Source: CAZYMF01 sp964648215
Lineage (GTDB): Bacteria; Desulfobacterota; Binatia; HRBIN30; JACQVA1
Direction of reading: 5' to 3'
DNA: 5,507 bases
Assembly: GCA_964648215.1 (NCBI GenBank)
Contig: CAZYMF010000286.1
Coordinates: 1-5,507 of the forward strand
Positions within the stretch are counted from its first letter, which is position 1; each line of letters opens with the position of its first letter. The notes under the pieces are model-generated. The model did not search any database. It had not been told where the DNA came from and saw nothing but the letters and a program-made list of their open reading frames with translations. This document shows, piece by piece, positions 1-5,507 of the stretch. Position numbers and translations under genes: made by a program.

Positions 1-451
1 CGACGGTGCCGCCGACCTCGCCGATGAGGATGTCACAGCCCTCGGCGGCCTCGAGGATGCGGCGTTTGATCTCGTCGGTGACGTGCGGGATCACCTGCAC
101 CGTGCCGCCGAGGTAGTCGCCGCGGCGCTCGCGGCTGATCACCGCGTCGTACACCTGCCCGGTGGTGAAGTTGTTCTTCTGGCTCATGCGCACCGAGAGG
201 AAGCGCTCGTAGTGGCCGAGATCGAGATCGGTCTCGGCGCCGTCGTCGGTGACGAACACCTCGCCGTGTTGGAACGGGCTCATCGTGCCCGGGTCGACGT
301 TGATGTACGGGTCCATCTTGAGGATGGACACCTTGAGGCCGCGGCTCTCGAGCAGCGCGCCGATGGAGGCCGAAGCCAGGCCCTTGCCGAGGGAGGACAC
401 CACGCCGCCGGTCACGAAGATGAACTTGGTCCGTTTCACGTCGCTCGCCAT
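1..451 (-). CDS. pyrG: CTP synthase, N-terminal part (cut by window edge)
   Basis: CTP synthase makes CTP from UTP, ATP and glutamine-derived ammonia in the cytoplasm, the last step of de novo pyrimidine nucleotide synthesis. Only the first 150 residues are present; the rest of the synthetase domain and the C-terminal glutamine amidotransferase domain lie beyond the left edge. Visible family signatures are the ATP-binding loop GGVVSSLGKG (residues 15-24), KMDPYINVDPGTMSPFQHGE (45-64), the DDGAETDLDLGHYERF stretch (69-84) and GEVGGT (144-149), which in this family carry nucleotide and magnesium contacts. The ATG at 451 gives the usual short N-terminus (MASDVKRTKFIFVTGG) and has a strong ribosome binding site. 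It lies 21 nt downstream of kdsB on the same strand, so the two are probably co-transcribed; its product CTP is the substrate of KdsB. Identity is essentially certain. Confidence 0.97.
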   Translation of the reverse strand, partial: MASDVKRTKFIFVTGGVVSSLGKGLASASIGALLESRGLKVSILKMDPYINVDPGTMSPFQHGEVFVTDDGAETDLDLGHYERFLSVRMSQKNNFTTGQVYDAVISRERRGDYLGGTVQVIPHVTDEIKRRILEAAEGCDILIGEVGGTV

Positions 452-454
452 GGT

Positions 455-462
455 CTCCCCCC
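455..462 (-). promoter_or_regulatory. Ribosome binding site of pyrG
   Basis: On the minus strand the gap between the kdsB stop and the pyrG ATG contains GGGGGGAG a few bases before the start codon. This is a good Shine-Dalgarno match and fixes the pyrG start at 451. It contrasts with kdsB, which has no such site. Confidence 0.75.
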
Positions 463-472
463 TGTTTGTCTT

Positions 473-1207
473 CTACCCCGCCACCAGCGCCCGGGCCCGT
501 TCCAGGTCCCGCGCCGTGTCCACCTCGATCGATGCCGCCGCCACCTCGACCACCTTGATCCGGAAGCCCCACTCGAGGGCGCGCAACTGCTCCAGCTTCT
601 CCGCCTGCTCCAACGGCGTCGGCTCCAGCCGCGCCAACGTCAGCAGGAACTCCCGCCGGTAGACATACAACCCGATGTGCTTGTGCGCCAGTACCTCCGC
701 CGGCGCGCCGTCGCGCCAGTGGGGCAGCGGGCTGCGCGAGAAGTACAGCGCGAACCCGTCGCGATCGGTGACCACCTTGACCACGTTGGGGTTGCGCAGC
801 TCCTCCTCGGCGCGGATCGCCGTCTTGATCGTCGCCATCGGCAGACCCGCGTCGGCGCGCAGCGGCGCCACCGCGGCGGCCACCATCGCGGGATCGAGCA
901 GCGGCAGATCGCCCTGCACGTTGACGATCACGTCGGCGTCGAGATCGCGCGCGACCTCGGCGATGCGATCGGTGCCGGTGCTGTGCGCCGCGCTGGTCAT
1001 GACCACCTCGCCGCCGAAGCTCGCCACCGCCTCGCGGATGCGGGCATCGTCGGTGGCCACCAGGACGCGATCGATCCCGTCGGCCTGCGCCGCGCGCTCG
1101 TATACCCGCCGAATCATCGGCTGGCCGTGAATATCGGCGAGTGGCTTTCCGGGGAGACGGGTGGACTCGTAGCGTGCGGGGATGATGGCGATGACGCGTG
1201 AGCCCAT
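473..1207 (-). CDS. kdsB: 3-deoxy-manno-octulosonate cytidylyltransferase (CMP-Kdo synthetase)
   Basis: KdsB activates Kdo by transferring CMP from CTP, giving CMP-Kdo for building the lipopolysaccharide inner core; it is a cytoplasmic enzyme of Gram-negative bacteria. The 244-residue product is close to the usual family length of about 250. Seen are the nucleotide-binding start IIPARYESTRLPGKPL (8-23), ATDD (51-54), HSTGTDRIAEV (75-85), NVQGD (96-100), NPNVVKVV (139-146), FSRSPLP (156-162), HIGLYVYRREFL (177-188), LEQAEKLEQLRALE (199-212) and the C-terminal VDTARDLER (229-237). D100 and D230 match the metal-binding aspartates of the family. One oddity is leucine at 101, where the common motif reads NVQGDEP. 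The ATG at 1207 is chosen because family homology begins there; a 40-codon upstream in-frame extension crosses the promoter and hairpin and is not conserved-looking. There is no Shine-Dalgarno; a U-rich tract abuts the start. pyrG follows 21 nt downstream. Confidence 0.96.
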   Translation of the reverse strand: MGSRVIAIIPARYESTRLPGKPLADIHGQPMIRRVYERAAQADGIDRVLVATDDARIREAVASFGGEVVMTSAAHSTGTDRIAEVARDLDADVIVNVQGDLPLLDPAMVAAAVAPLRADAGLPMATIKTAIRAEEELRNPNVVKVVTDRDGFALYFSRSPLPHWRDGAPAEVLAHKHIGLYVYRREFLLTLARLEPTPLEQAEKLEQLRALEWGFRIKVVEVAAASIEVDTARDLERARALVAG

Positions 1208-1243
1208 AAAAAGAAAACCCGTGGCCCAGAACCGAACCACGGG
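1208..1243 (-). promoter_or_regulatory. Terminator-like hairpin and T-tract in the kdsB leader
   Basis: Read on the minus strand, CCCGTGGTTC and GGGCCACGGG form a 10-pair stem (eight Watson-Crick pairs and two G-T wobbles) around a 6-nt loop, at 1243 to 1218. It is followed at once by TTTTCTTTTT (1217 to 1208), and the next base is the A of the kdsB ATG. The shape is that of an intrinsic terminator, but no minus-strand gene lies upstream in the window, and the predicted kdsB transcription start falls at the foot of the stem. It may be an attenuator, a 5'-end stabilising stem, or a U-rich ribosomal protein S1 landing site replacing the missing Shine-Dalgarno. The structure is seen; the role is inferred. 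Confidence 0.6.
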
Positions 1244-1248
1244 ACGCC

Positions 1249-1276
1249 ATTGTAGCAAGCGTGCCCGGCAAGTCAA
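1249..1276 (-). promoter_or_regulatory. Sigma70-type promoter of kdsB-pyrG
   Basis: On the minus strand a TTGACT -35 box (1276 to 1271) is separated by 16 nt from a TACAAT -10 box (1254 to 1249). Each matches five of six consensus bases. The expected transcription start is near 1242, about 35 nt before the kdsB ATG, so the whole leader would be the hairpin plus T-tract. No other promoter candidate this good was seen for the pair. Confidence 0.7.
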
Positions 1277-1314
1277 AGTTGGCGTGAAGGGTTGTTGTTC
1301 AACGCCTCGGCTCC

Positions 1315-1393
1315 GTAGGGCGGGCACCGCCCGCCACGCTGCGCCGGGCCGGCGAGTCCCGCTCTCCGAGCTGGCGGGCAGTGCCCGCCCTAC
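1315..1393. repeat. REP-like inverted doublet (REPIN/BIME type) with GTAG ends
   Basis: The left arm (1315-1335) is GTAG followed by a 17-nt palindrome, GGCGGGC-ACC-GCCCGCC. The right arm (1373-1393) is the inverse: GGCGGGC-AGT-GCCCGCC followed by CTAC. The 21-nt arms are reverse complements with a single mismatch (1328 against 1380), and 37 nt lie between them. A short palindrome preceded by GTAG is the hallmark of REP sequences mobilised by RAYT (Y1 HUH) transposases, and two inverted REPs form a REPIN. The structure is clear; membership of a dispersed family cannot be tested from this window. Confidence 0.7.
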
Positions 1394-1493
1394 AACTTCC
1401 GGAGATTGCCCCGTTTCTCATTTCCGGTTTTCTGTTTCCCGTGTCTCATTGGCCCCGGCACCCGTATCGCTTCCGCTCGTGGAAACCCCGCCC

Positions 1494-1522
1494 TTGACCT
1501 CCCTGCGCCCGCCCACTACCTT
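1494..1522 (+). promoter_or_regulatory. Candidate promoter of proS-pyrF
   Basis: TTGACC (1494-1499) and TACCTT (1517-1522) are spaced by the ideal 17 nt. The -35 box matches five of six bases but the -10 box only three of six. It would start transcription near 1529, giving a leader of about 20 nt that includes the AGGA ribosome binding site. Plausible by position, moderate by sequence. Confidence 0.4.
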
Positions 1523-1539
1523 CGGCCAACTCCACCGAA

Positions 1540-1544
1540 CAGGA
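1540..1544 (+). promoter_or_regulatory. Ribosome binding site of proS
   Basis: CAGGA lies 6 nt before a GTG codon. It is a short but well-spaced Shine-Dalgarno match and supports GTG at 1551 as the proS start, where homology to prolyl-tRNA synthetases also begins. Confidence 0.5.
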
Positions 1545-1550
1545 TCGCCC

Positions 1551-3269
1551 GTGCGCTTTCGCCAGTCGCTGATTCCCACCCTCAAGGAGAACCCCTCCGA
1601 CGCCGAGGTCGTCAGCCATCAGCTGATGGTGCGCGCCGGCATGATCCGCCAGGTCGCCCGCGGCATCTACGACTTCCTGCCGCTCGGGCTGCGGGTGGTG
1701 CGCAAGGTCGAGCGCATCGTGCGCGAGGAGATGGACCGTTCCGGCGCGCAGGAAGTTCTCATGCCGGCGATCTGCCCGGCCGAGCTGTGGCAGGAGAGCG
1801 GCCGCTGGGACCGTTACGGCAAGGAGCTGCTGCGGATGAAGGACCGCTACGAGCGCGACTTCTGCTTCGGCCCGACACACGAGGAGCTGGTCACCGACAT
1901 CGTCCGCCGCGAGGTGCGCTCCTACCGCGAGCTGCCGCTCAACCTGTACCAAATCCAGGTGAAGTTCCGCGACGAGGTGCGTCCCCGCTTCGGCCTCATG
2001 CGCGGGCGCGAGTTCCTCATGAAGGACGCCTACTCCTTCCACGTCGACGCCGACGACTGCTGGCGCGAGTACGAGGTGATGGCGCACACCTACCGGCGCA
2101 TCTTCGAGCGCTGCGGCCTCACCGCGCGGCAGGTGGAGTCGGACACCGGCGCCATCGGCGGCAGCGCGGCGCACGAGTTCCAGGTGCTCGCCGACTCGGG
2201 AGAGGACGCCATCGTCAGCTGCGACCAGTGCGACTACGCCGCCAACGTCGAGCGCGCCGAGGTCGGCGAGACGCCGCCGCTCCCGGCGACGGCCGCCGGG
2301 CCGATGCGCAAGGTGCGCACGCCGGACAAGCGCACGGTCGAGGAGGTGGCCGAGTTCCTCTCCGAGCCGCCCGCCCGCTTCATCAAGACCCTGCTCTACG
2401 TCACCAGCAGCGGCGACACCGTCGCGGCGCTGGTGCGCGGCGATCACGAGCTGAGCGAGGCCAAGCTGAAGACCGCGCTCGGCGTCGACTGGGTCGCGCT
2501 CGCCGACGAGGACACCGTGCGCCGCCTCACCGCCGCGCCGGTGGGCTTCGCCGGGCCGGTCGGCCTGAGCGTGCCGCTGCTCGCCGACGGCGCGCTGCGC
2601 GGTGTCTCCGGCGCCGTCACCGGCGCCAACGAGGCCGATCACCATGTGGTCGACGTCGACCAGGCGCGCGACCTGCCCGATCTCCGCTTCGCCGACCTGC
2701 GCACCGCCCGCGCCGGCGATCTCTGCCCGCGCTGCCGCCGCGGCACCTTCGCGGCGCATCGCGGCATCGAGGTCGGCAACATCTTCTACCTCGGCACCAA
2801 GTACAGCGTGCCGATGAAGGCCACCTACCTCGACGCCGCCGGCCAGGAGCACCCGATGGTGATGGGCTGCTACGGCATCGGCGTCACCCGCACCGCCGCC
2901 GCCGCCGTCGAGCAGCACCACGACGGCAACGGCATCATCTGGCCGCTGGCCATCGCGCCGGCGCACGTGCACGTCGTGCCGGTGAACTGGAGCGACGAGT
3001 CGCTGCGCGCGACGGCGGAATCACTGACGGAGCAGCTGGAGCAGGCCGGCATCGAGGTGCTGCTCGACGACCGCGACGAGCGGCCGGGGGTGAAGTTCAA
3101 GGACGCCGACCTGATCGGCGTGCCGCTACGCCTCACCATCGGCCCGAAAAGCCTGGCGCGCGGCTGCGTCGAGTTCAAGCACCGGCGCGACGCGCAGGCG
3201 AGCGAGGTGCGCGTGGAAGACGTGGTCGAGAAGATCACGACGCTGGTGCGCGCGGAGCTCGCCCGATGA
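1551..3269 (+). CDS. proS: Prolyl-tRNA synthetase, bacterial type with INS editing domain
   Basis: This cytoplasmic class II aminoacyl-tRNA synthetase charges tRNA-Pro with proline. The 572-residue product has the standard length of the long bacterial form. The start MRFRQSLIPTLKENPSDAE (GTG start codon) aligns with the known N-terminus of E. coli ProRS. Catalytic core signatures are QESGRWDRYG (81-90), FGPTHEE (106-112), class II motif 2 in FRDEVRPRFGLMRGREF (139-155), MKDAYSFH (157-164) and motif 3 in MGCYGIGVTR (438-447). Between them, roughly residues 225-390, is the INS (YbaK-like) domain that hydrolyses Ala-tRNA-Pro; its lysine in RFIKTLL is residue 279, the same number as the editing lysine of E. 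coli ProRS. CxxC pairs at C224/C227 and C392/C395 flank INS and could bind zinc. The anticodon-binding domain fills the C-terminus, with VLLDDRDERPGVKFKDADLIG (503-523). The stop overlaps the pyrF start by 4 nt, so the two genes are probably translationally coupled. Confidence 0.97.
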   Translation: MRFRQSLIPTLKENPSDAEVVSHQLMVRAGMIRQVARGIYDFLPLGLRVVRKVERIVREEMDRSGAQEVLMPAICPAELWQESGRWDRYGKELLRMKDRYERDFCFGPTHEELVTDIVRREVRSYRELPLNLYQIQVKFRDEVRPRFGLMRGREFLMKDAYSFHVDADDCWREYEVMAHTYRRIFERCGLTARQVESDTGAIGGSAAHEFQVLADSGEDAIVSCDQCDYAANVERAEVGETPPLPATAAGPMRKVRTPDKRTVEEVAEFLSEPPARFIKTLLYVTSSGDTVAALVRGDHELSEAKLKTALGVDWVALADEDTVRRLTAAPVGFAGPVGLSVPLLADGALRGVSGAVTGANEADHHVVDVDQARDLPDLRFADLRTARAGDLCPRCRRGTFAAHRGIEVGNIFYLGTKYSVPMKATYLDAAGQEHPMVMGCYGIGVTRTAAAAVEQHHDGNGIIWPLAIAPAHVHVVPVNWSDESLRATAESLTEQLEQAGIEVLLDDRDERPGVKFKDADLIGVPLRLTIGPKSLARGCVEFKHRRDAQASEVRVEDVVEKITTLVRAELAR

Positions 3270-4063
3270 CGCTGCAGTGGCCCTTCCGCCAGCAGAGCGG
3301 GATGCGCTCGCGCCTGATCTTCGCCCTCGACGTCGCCTCGGCCGCCGAGGCCCTCGATCTGGTCGGCAAGCTCTCCGACGCGATCGGCATGTTCAAGGTC
3401 GGCAAGCAGCTCTTCCTCCACGCCGGGCCGCAGATCGTGCGCGACATCCGCGAGCGCGGTGGCGAGGTGTTCCTCGACCTCAAGTTCCACGACATCCCGC
3501 GCACCGTCGCCAAGGCCGGCGTCGAGGCCGCGCGCATGGGAGCGCGCATGTTCGACCTGCACGCCTCCGGCAGCCTGGAGATGATGCAGCGCACCGTCAC
3601 CGAGGTCGGCAAGGTGTGTCGCAGCGAGGGGTTGCGCAAGCCGAAGATCCTGGCGGTAACCGTGCTCACCAGCCTCAACCGCGACGACTTGAAGCGCGTC
3701 GGCGTCATGAGCGGCGTGGAGAGCCAGGTCGTGCGTCTGGCACGGCTGGCGAAGGTGGCGGGCATGGACGGCGTGGTGGCCTCGCCGCTGGAGATCACCC
3801 GCATCCGCAAGGAGTGCGGCCGCGGCTTCATCATCGTCACCCCCGGCGTGCGCGCGCAGGACGCGAGCAACGACGACCAGAAGCGCGTGATGACCTCCGA
3901 GGAGGCGATCCGCGCCGGCGCCGACTACCTCGTCGTCGGCCGGCCCATCCGCGACGCCAAGGACCCCGTCGCCGCCGCCCGCGAGATCGTCGCCGGCATG
4001 GAGCGCGGCCTCGCCGGCGAGCGCCGCATGCGGCTGCTCAGCGACCAGGAGCGGAAAGCTTAG
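3266..4063 (+). CDS. pyrF: Orotidine 5'-phosphate decarboxylase
   Basis: PyrF decarboxylates OMP to UMP, the last step of de novo UMP synthesis, in the cytoplasm. The 265-residue product shows the OMP decarboxylase barrel: FALDV (19-23), FKVGKQLF (43-50), the catalytic DxKxxD motif in LDLKFHDIP (D71, K73, D76), LTSL (134-137), VTPGVR (191-196), Q205 in NDDQKRV and GADYLVVGRPI (218-228), which closes the phosphate site. It is longer than the common 230-245 residues because of about 12 extra N-terminal residues (MTLQWPFRQQSG) and a charged C-terminal tail (about 248-265). The ATG at 3266 is preferred because it forms an ATGA overlap with proS and has GGAG at 3254-3257. An ATG at 3302 would give the usual family N-terminus but has a poorer upstream site. 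Its product feeds UTP to PyrG, encoded divergently nearby. Confidence 0.95.
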   Translation: MTLQWPFRQQSGMRSRLIFALDVASAAEALDLVGKLSDAIGMFKVGKQLFLHAGPQIVRDIRERGGEVFLDLKFHDIPRTVAKAGVEAARMGARMFDLHASGSLEMMQRTVTEVGKVCRSEGLRKPKILAVTVLTSLNRDDLKRVGVMSGVESQVVRLARLAKVAGMDGVVASPLEITRIRKECGRGFIIVTPGVRAQDASNDDQKRVMTSEEAIRAGADYLVVGRPIRDAKDPVAAAREIVAGMERGLAGERRMRLLSDQERKA

Positions 4064-4079
4064 AAGACCGGAGCTTTAC

Positions 4080-4155
4080 AACGGATTGAACGGATTAAAC
4101 GGATTGAACGGATTTCGGACCAGGAAAGGCCGGAGCTCAATCCGTTCAATCCGTT
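4080..4155. repeat. 9-bp repeat cluster with inverted copies, after pyrF
   Basis: AACGGATT occurs four times in direct orientation at 4080, 4089, 4098 and 4107, separated by single bases that alternate G, A, G. Two inverted copies (AATCCGTT) lie at 4139 and 4148. The inverted pair can pair perfectly with either direct pair: 18 bp with 4079-4096, or 17 bp with 4098-4114 around a 24-nt loop. CCGGAGCT also appears twice (4068-4075 and 4130-4137). The cluster sits between convergent genes and could act as a bidirectional transcription end, though no T-tract follows either side. Confidence 0.75.
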
Positions 4156-4233
4156 GTTGACCCGTCCGACTTGGAGCTTGCACCTTGCAGGCAACAAAAT
4201 CGAGACGTCGGCCATCGAATGACTCCTCAATCG

Positions 4234-4248
4234 TCACTGATTCAGTGA
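4234..4248. repeat. 15-nt perfect palindrome between convergent genes
   Basis: TCACTGA-T-TCAGTGA is a perfect inverted repeat with one central base, 18 bp past the stop of the minus-strand acyl-CoA dehydrogenase gene. ATCGTCA is repeated on both sides (4230-4236 and 4253-4259). It could form a small stem at the 3' end of that transcript or be a protein site. With a stem of only seven pairs, a one-base loop and no T-tract, it is a poor intrinsic terminator. Confidence 0.4.
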
Positions 4249-4266
4249 TCCGATCGTCAATTCCTA

Positions 4267-5507
4267 TCACGCCTCCATCTCGTACGCGCCGTCGAGCGCC
4301 AGGACGTTGCGGTTCCACACCGCGTCGTAGCGGCGGCCGTCGTGCACCGGCTTCTTGATCATCTGCAAACACAGGCGCATCTGCTCCGGCGTGCTGCCGG
4401 CCTTGTTGTGCAACTGCAGGGCGAACTCGGCGAAGTCGCGCACCAGGAAGTCGAAGATCTGGTCCACCAGGTCCGCCTCGATGCCGTACAGCCGCGCGTT
4501 CTCCAGGATCAGCTGGGCGTAGACCACCAGGGCAAACAGCTCGCCGCCCGCTAGCAGGAAGTCGGTGTCGCGCGTCTGCGACTCGTTCGGCGGCGCGGTG
4601 GCGAGCAGCTCGCGGAACGCCTCCACCTGCTCCGCGAACACCTTCACGTTCGCGAGATCATAGGACGCCAGCGCGCCGCGGTAGTCGTGAAAGCGGATGC
4701 TGCCGAGCCCCTTGGCGGGACCCTGCTGGAACAGGAAGTCGTCGTTGACGGCGTCGTCGCGCCGCGGCACCTCGGGGCAGTCGGCGGGAGCGAAGAAGAA
4801 GTTCGGCATGAACTTCACGATCAGGGCGATGTTGACGTGCACCGTTCCCTCGAGCTTCGGCAGCGCGCGGATGTCGATGGCCGCCTGCTCGAAGTACATG
4901 TCCTTCTCGAACCCCTTGGCGGCGATGACGTCCCACAGCAGGTTGATCACCCGCTCGCCCTCGGTGGTCACCTTCATCTTCACCATCGGGTTGTAGAGCA
5001 GGTAGCGGCGATCGTCGGGCGAGGCGGAGCGCATGTAGTCGCACGCCCGCAGCGCGAACAGCTTCATCGCCACCAGCCGGGCGTAGGCGTCGACGAACAT
5101 CCGCTTGACGTGCGGGAAGTCGGTGACGCGCATGTTGTAGAGACGGCGGTTGTGGGCGTGGTTGATCGCCTCGTAGAGCGCGTGGGTGCAGATGCCGATG
5201 GAGGCCCAGCCGAGGTTGTACTTGCCGATGTTGACCGTGTTGAGCGCGGCGTCCCACGCCTCGCGCCCCTTGTGCAGGATGTCCGCCTCCGTCAGCGGGT
5301 AGTCGCGCAGGGAGAACTCGGAGACGTAGTTCTGGCTGGCGCACACGTTCTGCACGCACTCGAAGTGCTCGTGCTGCGAGTCGGCGGCGAAGAAGACATA
5401 GTCGCCGGCGCCGCCCGCCTTGCCGAGCTTGCCGAAGGTGGAGACGATCGCCGCCTTGTTGCCGTTGCCGATGTAGTACTTGCGGCCGTTGGCGACGTAG
5501 CGCCCCT
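4267..5507 (-). CDS. Acyl-CoA dehydrogenase family protein, C-terminal part (cut by window edge)
   Basis: Acyl-CoA dehydrogenases are FAD enzymes that introduce the alpha-beta double bond into acyl-CoA. The last 412 residues are present; the N-terminal helical domain and part of the middle domain are off the right edge. The visible part begins in the middle beta domain (VANGRKYYIGNGNKAAIVST, residues 4-23) and continues into the C-terminal helical domain (NTVNIGKYNLGWASIGICTHALYEAINHAHNRR, 89-121). LEGT (218-221) matches the YEGT motif that carries the catalytic glutamate of medium-chain acyl-CoA dehydrogenase, so E219 is the likely base. About 190 residues follow it, much more than in classic short enzymes, and the usual GG-x-GY motif before the glutamate is not evident. 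It is therefore a divergent long subfamily; substrate unknown. Acyl-CoA oxidase is an alternative reading. No neighbour in the window helps assign a pathway. Confidence 0.85.
   Translation of the reverse strand, partial: GRYVANGRKYYIGNGNKAAIVSTFGKLGKAGGAGDYVFFAADSQHEHFECVQNVCASQNYVSEFSLRDYPLTEADILHKGREAWDAALNTVNIGKYNLGWASIGICTHALYEAINHAHNRRLYNMRVTDFPHVKRMFVDAYARLVAMKLFALRACDYMRSASPDDRRYLLYNPMVKMKVTTEGERVINLLWDVIAAKGFEKDMYFEQAAIDIRALPKLEGTVHVNIALIVKFMPNFFFAPADCPEVPRRDDAVNDDFLFQQGPAKGLGSIRFHDYRGALASYDLANVKVFAEQVEAFRELLATAPPNESQTRDTDFLLAGGELFALVVYAQLILENARLYGIEADLVDQIFDFLVRDFAEFALQLHNKAGSTPEQMRLCLQMIKKPVHDGRRYDAVWNRNVLALDGAYEMEA

Larger units (their letters stand above)
1208..1550. other. Divergent intergenic region between kdsB and proS
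   Basis: This 343-bp gap has no convincing gene. From left to right it holds the kdsB leader hairpin, the kdsB promoter, a REP-like inverted pair (1315-1393), a pyrimidine-rich stretch (1411-1450) in which TCTCATT occurs twice among TTTCC-like words, and a candidate proS promoter with a weak ribosome binding site. Open frames crossing it are upstream extensions of the flanking genes and have no recognisable protein content. Confidence 0.8.

Noticed and set aside
83..1201. Plus-strand open frame opposite pyrG and kdsB
   Set aside because: Antisense shadow in GC-rich DNA with no family features.
33..1271. Minus-strand open frame overlapping pyrG and kdsB
   Set aside because: It runs out of frame through kdsB and pyrG and gives an Arg/Gly/Ala-rich sequence with no motifs; both real genes are unambiguous.
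1208..1327. 40-codon upstream extension of kdsB
   Set aside because: It overlaps the -35/-10 boxes and the hairpin and adds nothing resembling KdsB; the ATG at 1207 matches the family start.
1411..1450. Pyrimidine-rich stretch with TCTCATT twice before proS
   Set aside because: Loose low-complexity similarity only; no regular period, stem or known motif to support a function.
1182..1550. In-frame upstream extension of proS by 123 codons
   Set aside because: It crosses the kdsB promoter and the REP pair, has no synthetase homology, and the family N-terminus begins exactly at the GTG at 1551 behind AGGA.
1446..2972. 508-codon minus-strand open frame opposite proS
   Set aside because: It is antisense to a certain prolyl-tRNA synthetase, is rich in Ala, Gly, Val, His and Arg as expected from GC-rich shadow frames, and has no recognisable domain.
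1406..3265. Long upstream extension in the pyrF frame
   Set aside because: It is an out-of-frame reading of proS, low in complexity and Arg-rich; pyrF homology starts only around 3302.
4080..4155. CRISPR array
   Set aside because: Units are only 8-9 nt with single-base spacing and partly inverted; there are no spacers or cas genes.
4076..4372. Minus-strand open frame encoding NPF repeats
   Set aside because: The repeated NPF residues come from translating the 9-bp DNA repeats; the frame overlaps the acyl-CoA dehydrogenase gene out of phase.

Overview
The window is GC-rich bacterial chromosome with mostly housekeeping genes, whose codons end mainly in G or C. KdsB implies a Gram-negative cell with Kdo-containing lipopolysaccharide. 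The KdsB-CTP synthase order, the ProRS with an INS editing domain and the style of the PyrF sequence would fit a deltaproteobacteria-like or related uncultured lineage. That placement is inference from memory and is weak.

Layout. On the minus strand, kdsB (1207 to 473) is followed after 21 nt by the 5' part of pyrG (451 to the left edge). Divergent from these, on the plus strand, are proS (1551-3269) and pyrF (3266-4063), joined by a 4-nt ATGA overlap. Converging on pyrF from the right, on the minus strand, is the C-terminal 412 residues of an acyl-CoA dehydrogenase-family protein (4267 to the right edge). The first intergenic region (1208-1550) holds a good sigma70-type promoter for kdsB, a terminator-like hairpin plus T-tract touching the kdsB start codon, a GTAG-flanked inverted REP pair, and a candidate proS promoter. 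The second (4064-4266) holds a family of 9-bp repeats, four direct and two inverted, and a 15-nt palindrome.

How the genes connect. PyrF makes UMP, PyrG makes CTP from UTP, and KdsB uses CTP to activate Kdo. The two divergent pairs therefore contain pieces of one pyrimidine-to-LPS supply line, with prolyl-tRNA synthetase as an unrelated partner of pyrF. The acyl-CoA dehydrogenase looks like a separate fatty-acid or acyl-CoA oxidation locus.

I see no defence system, CRISPR array, transposase, tRNA or rRNA. The more interesting signals are non-coding: the kdsB leader, the REP pair and the 9-bp repeat cluster. No new protein system is evident.
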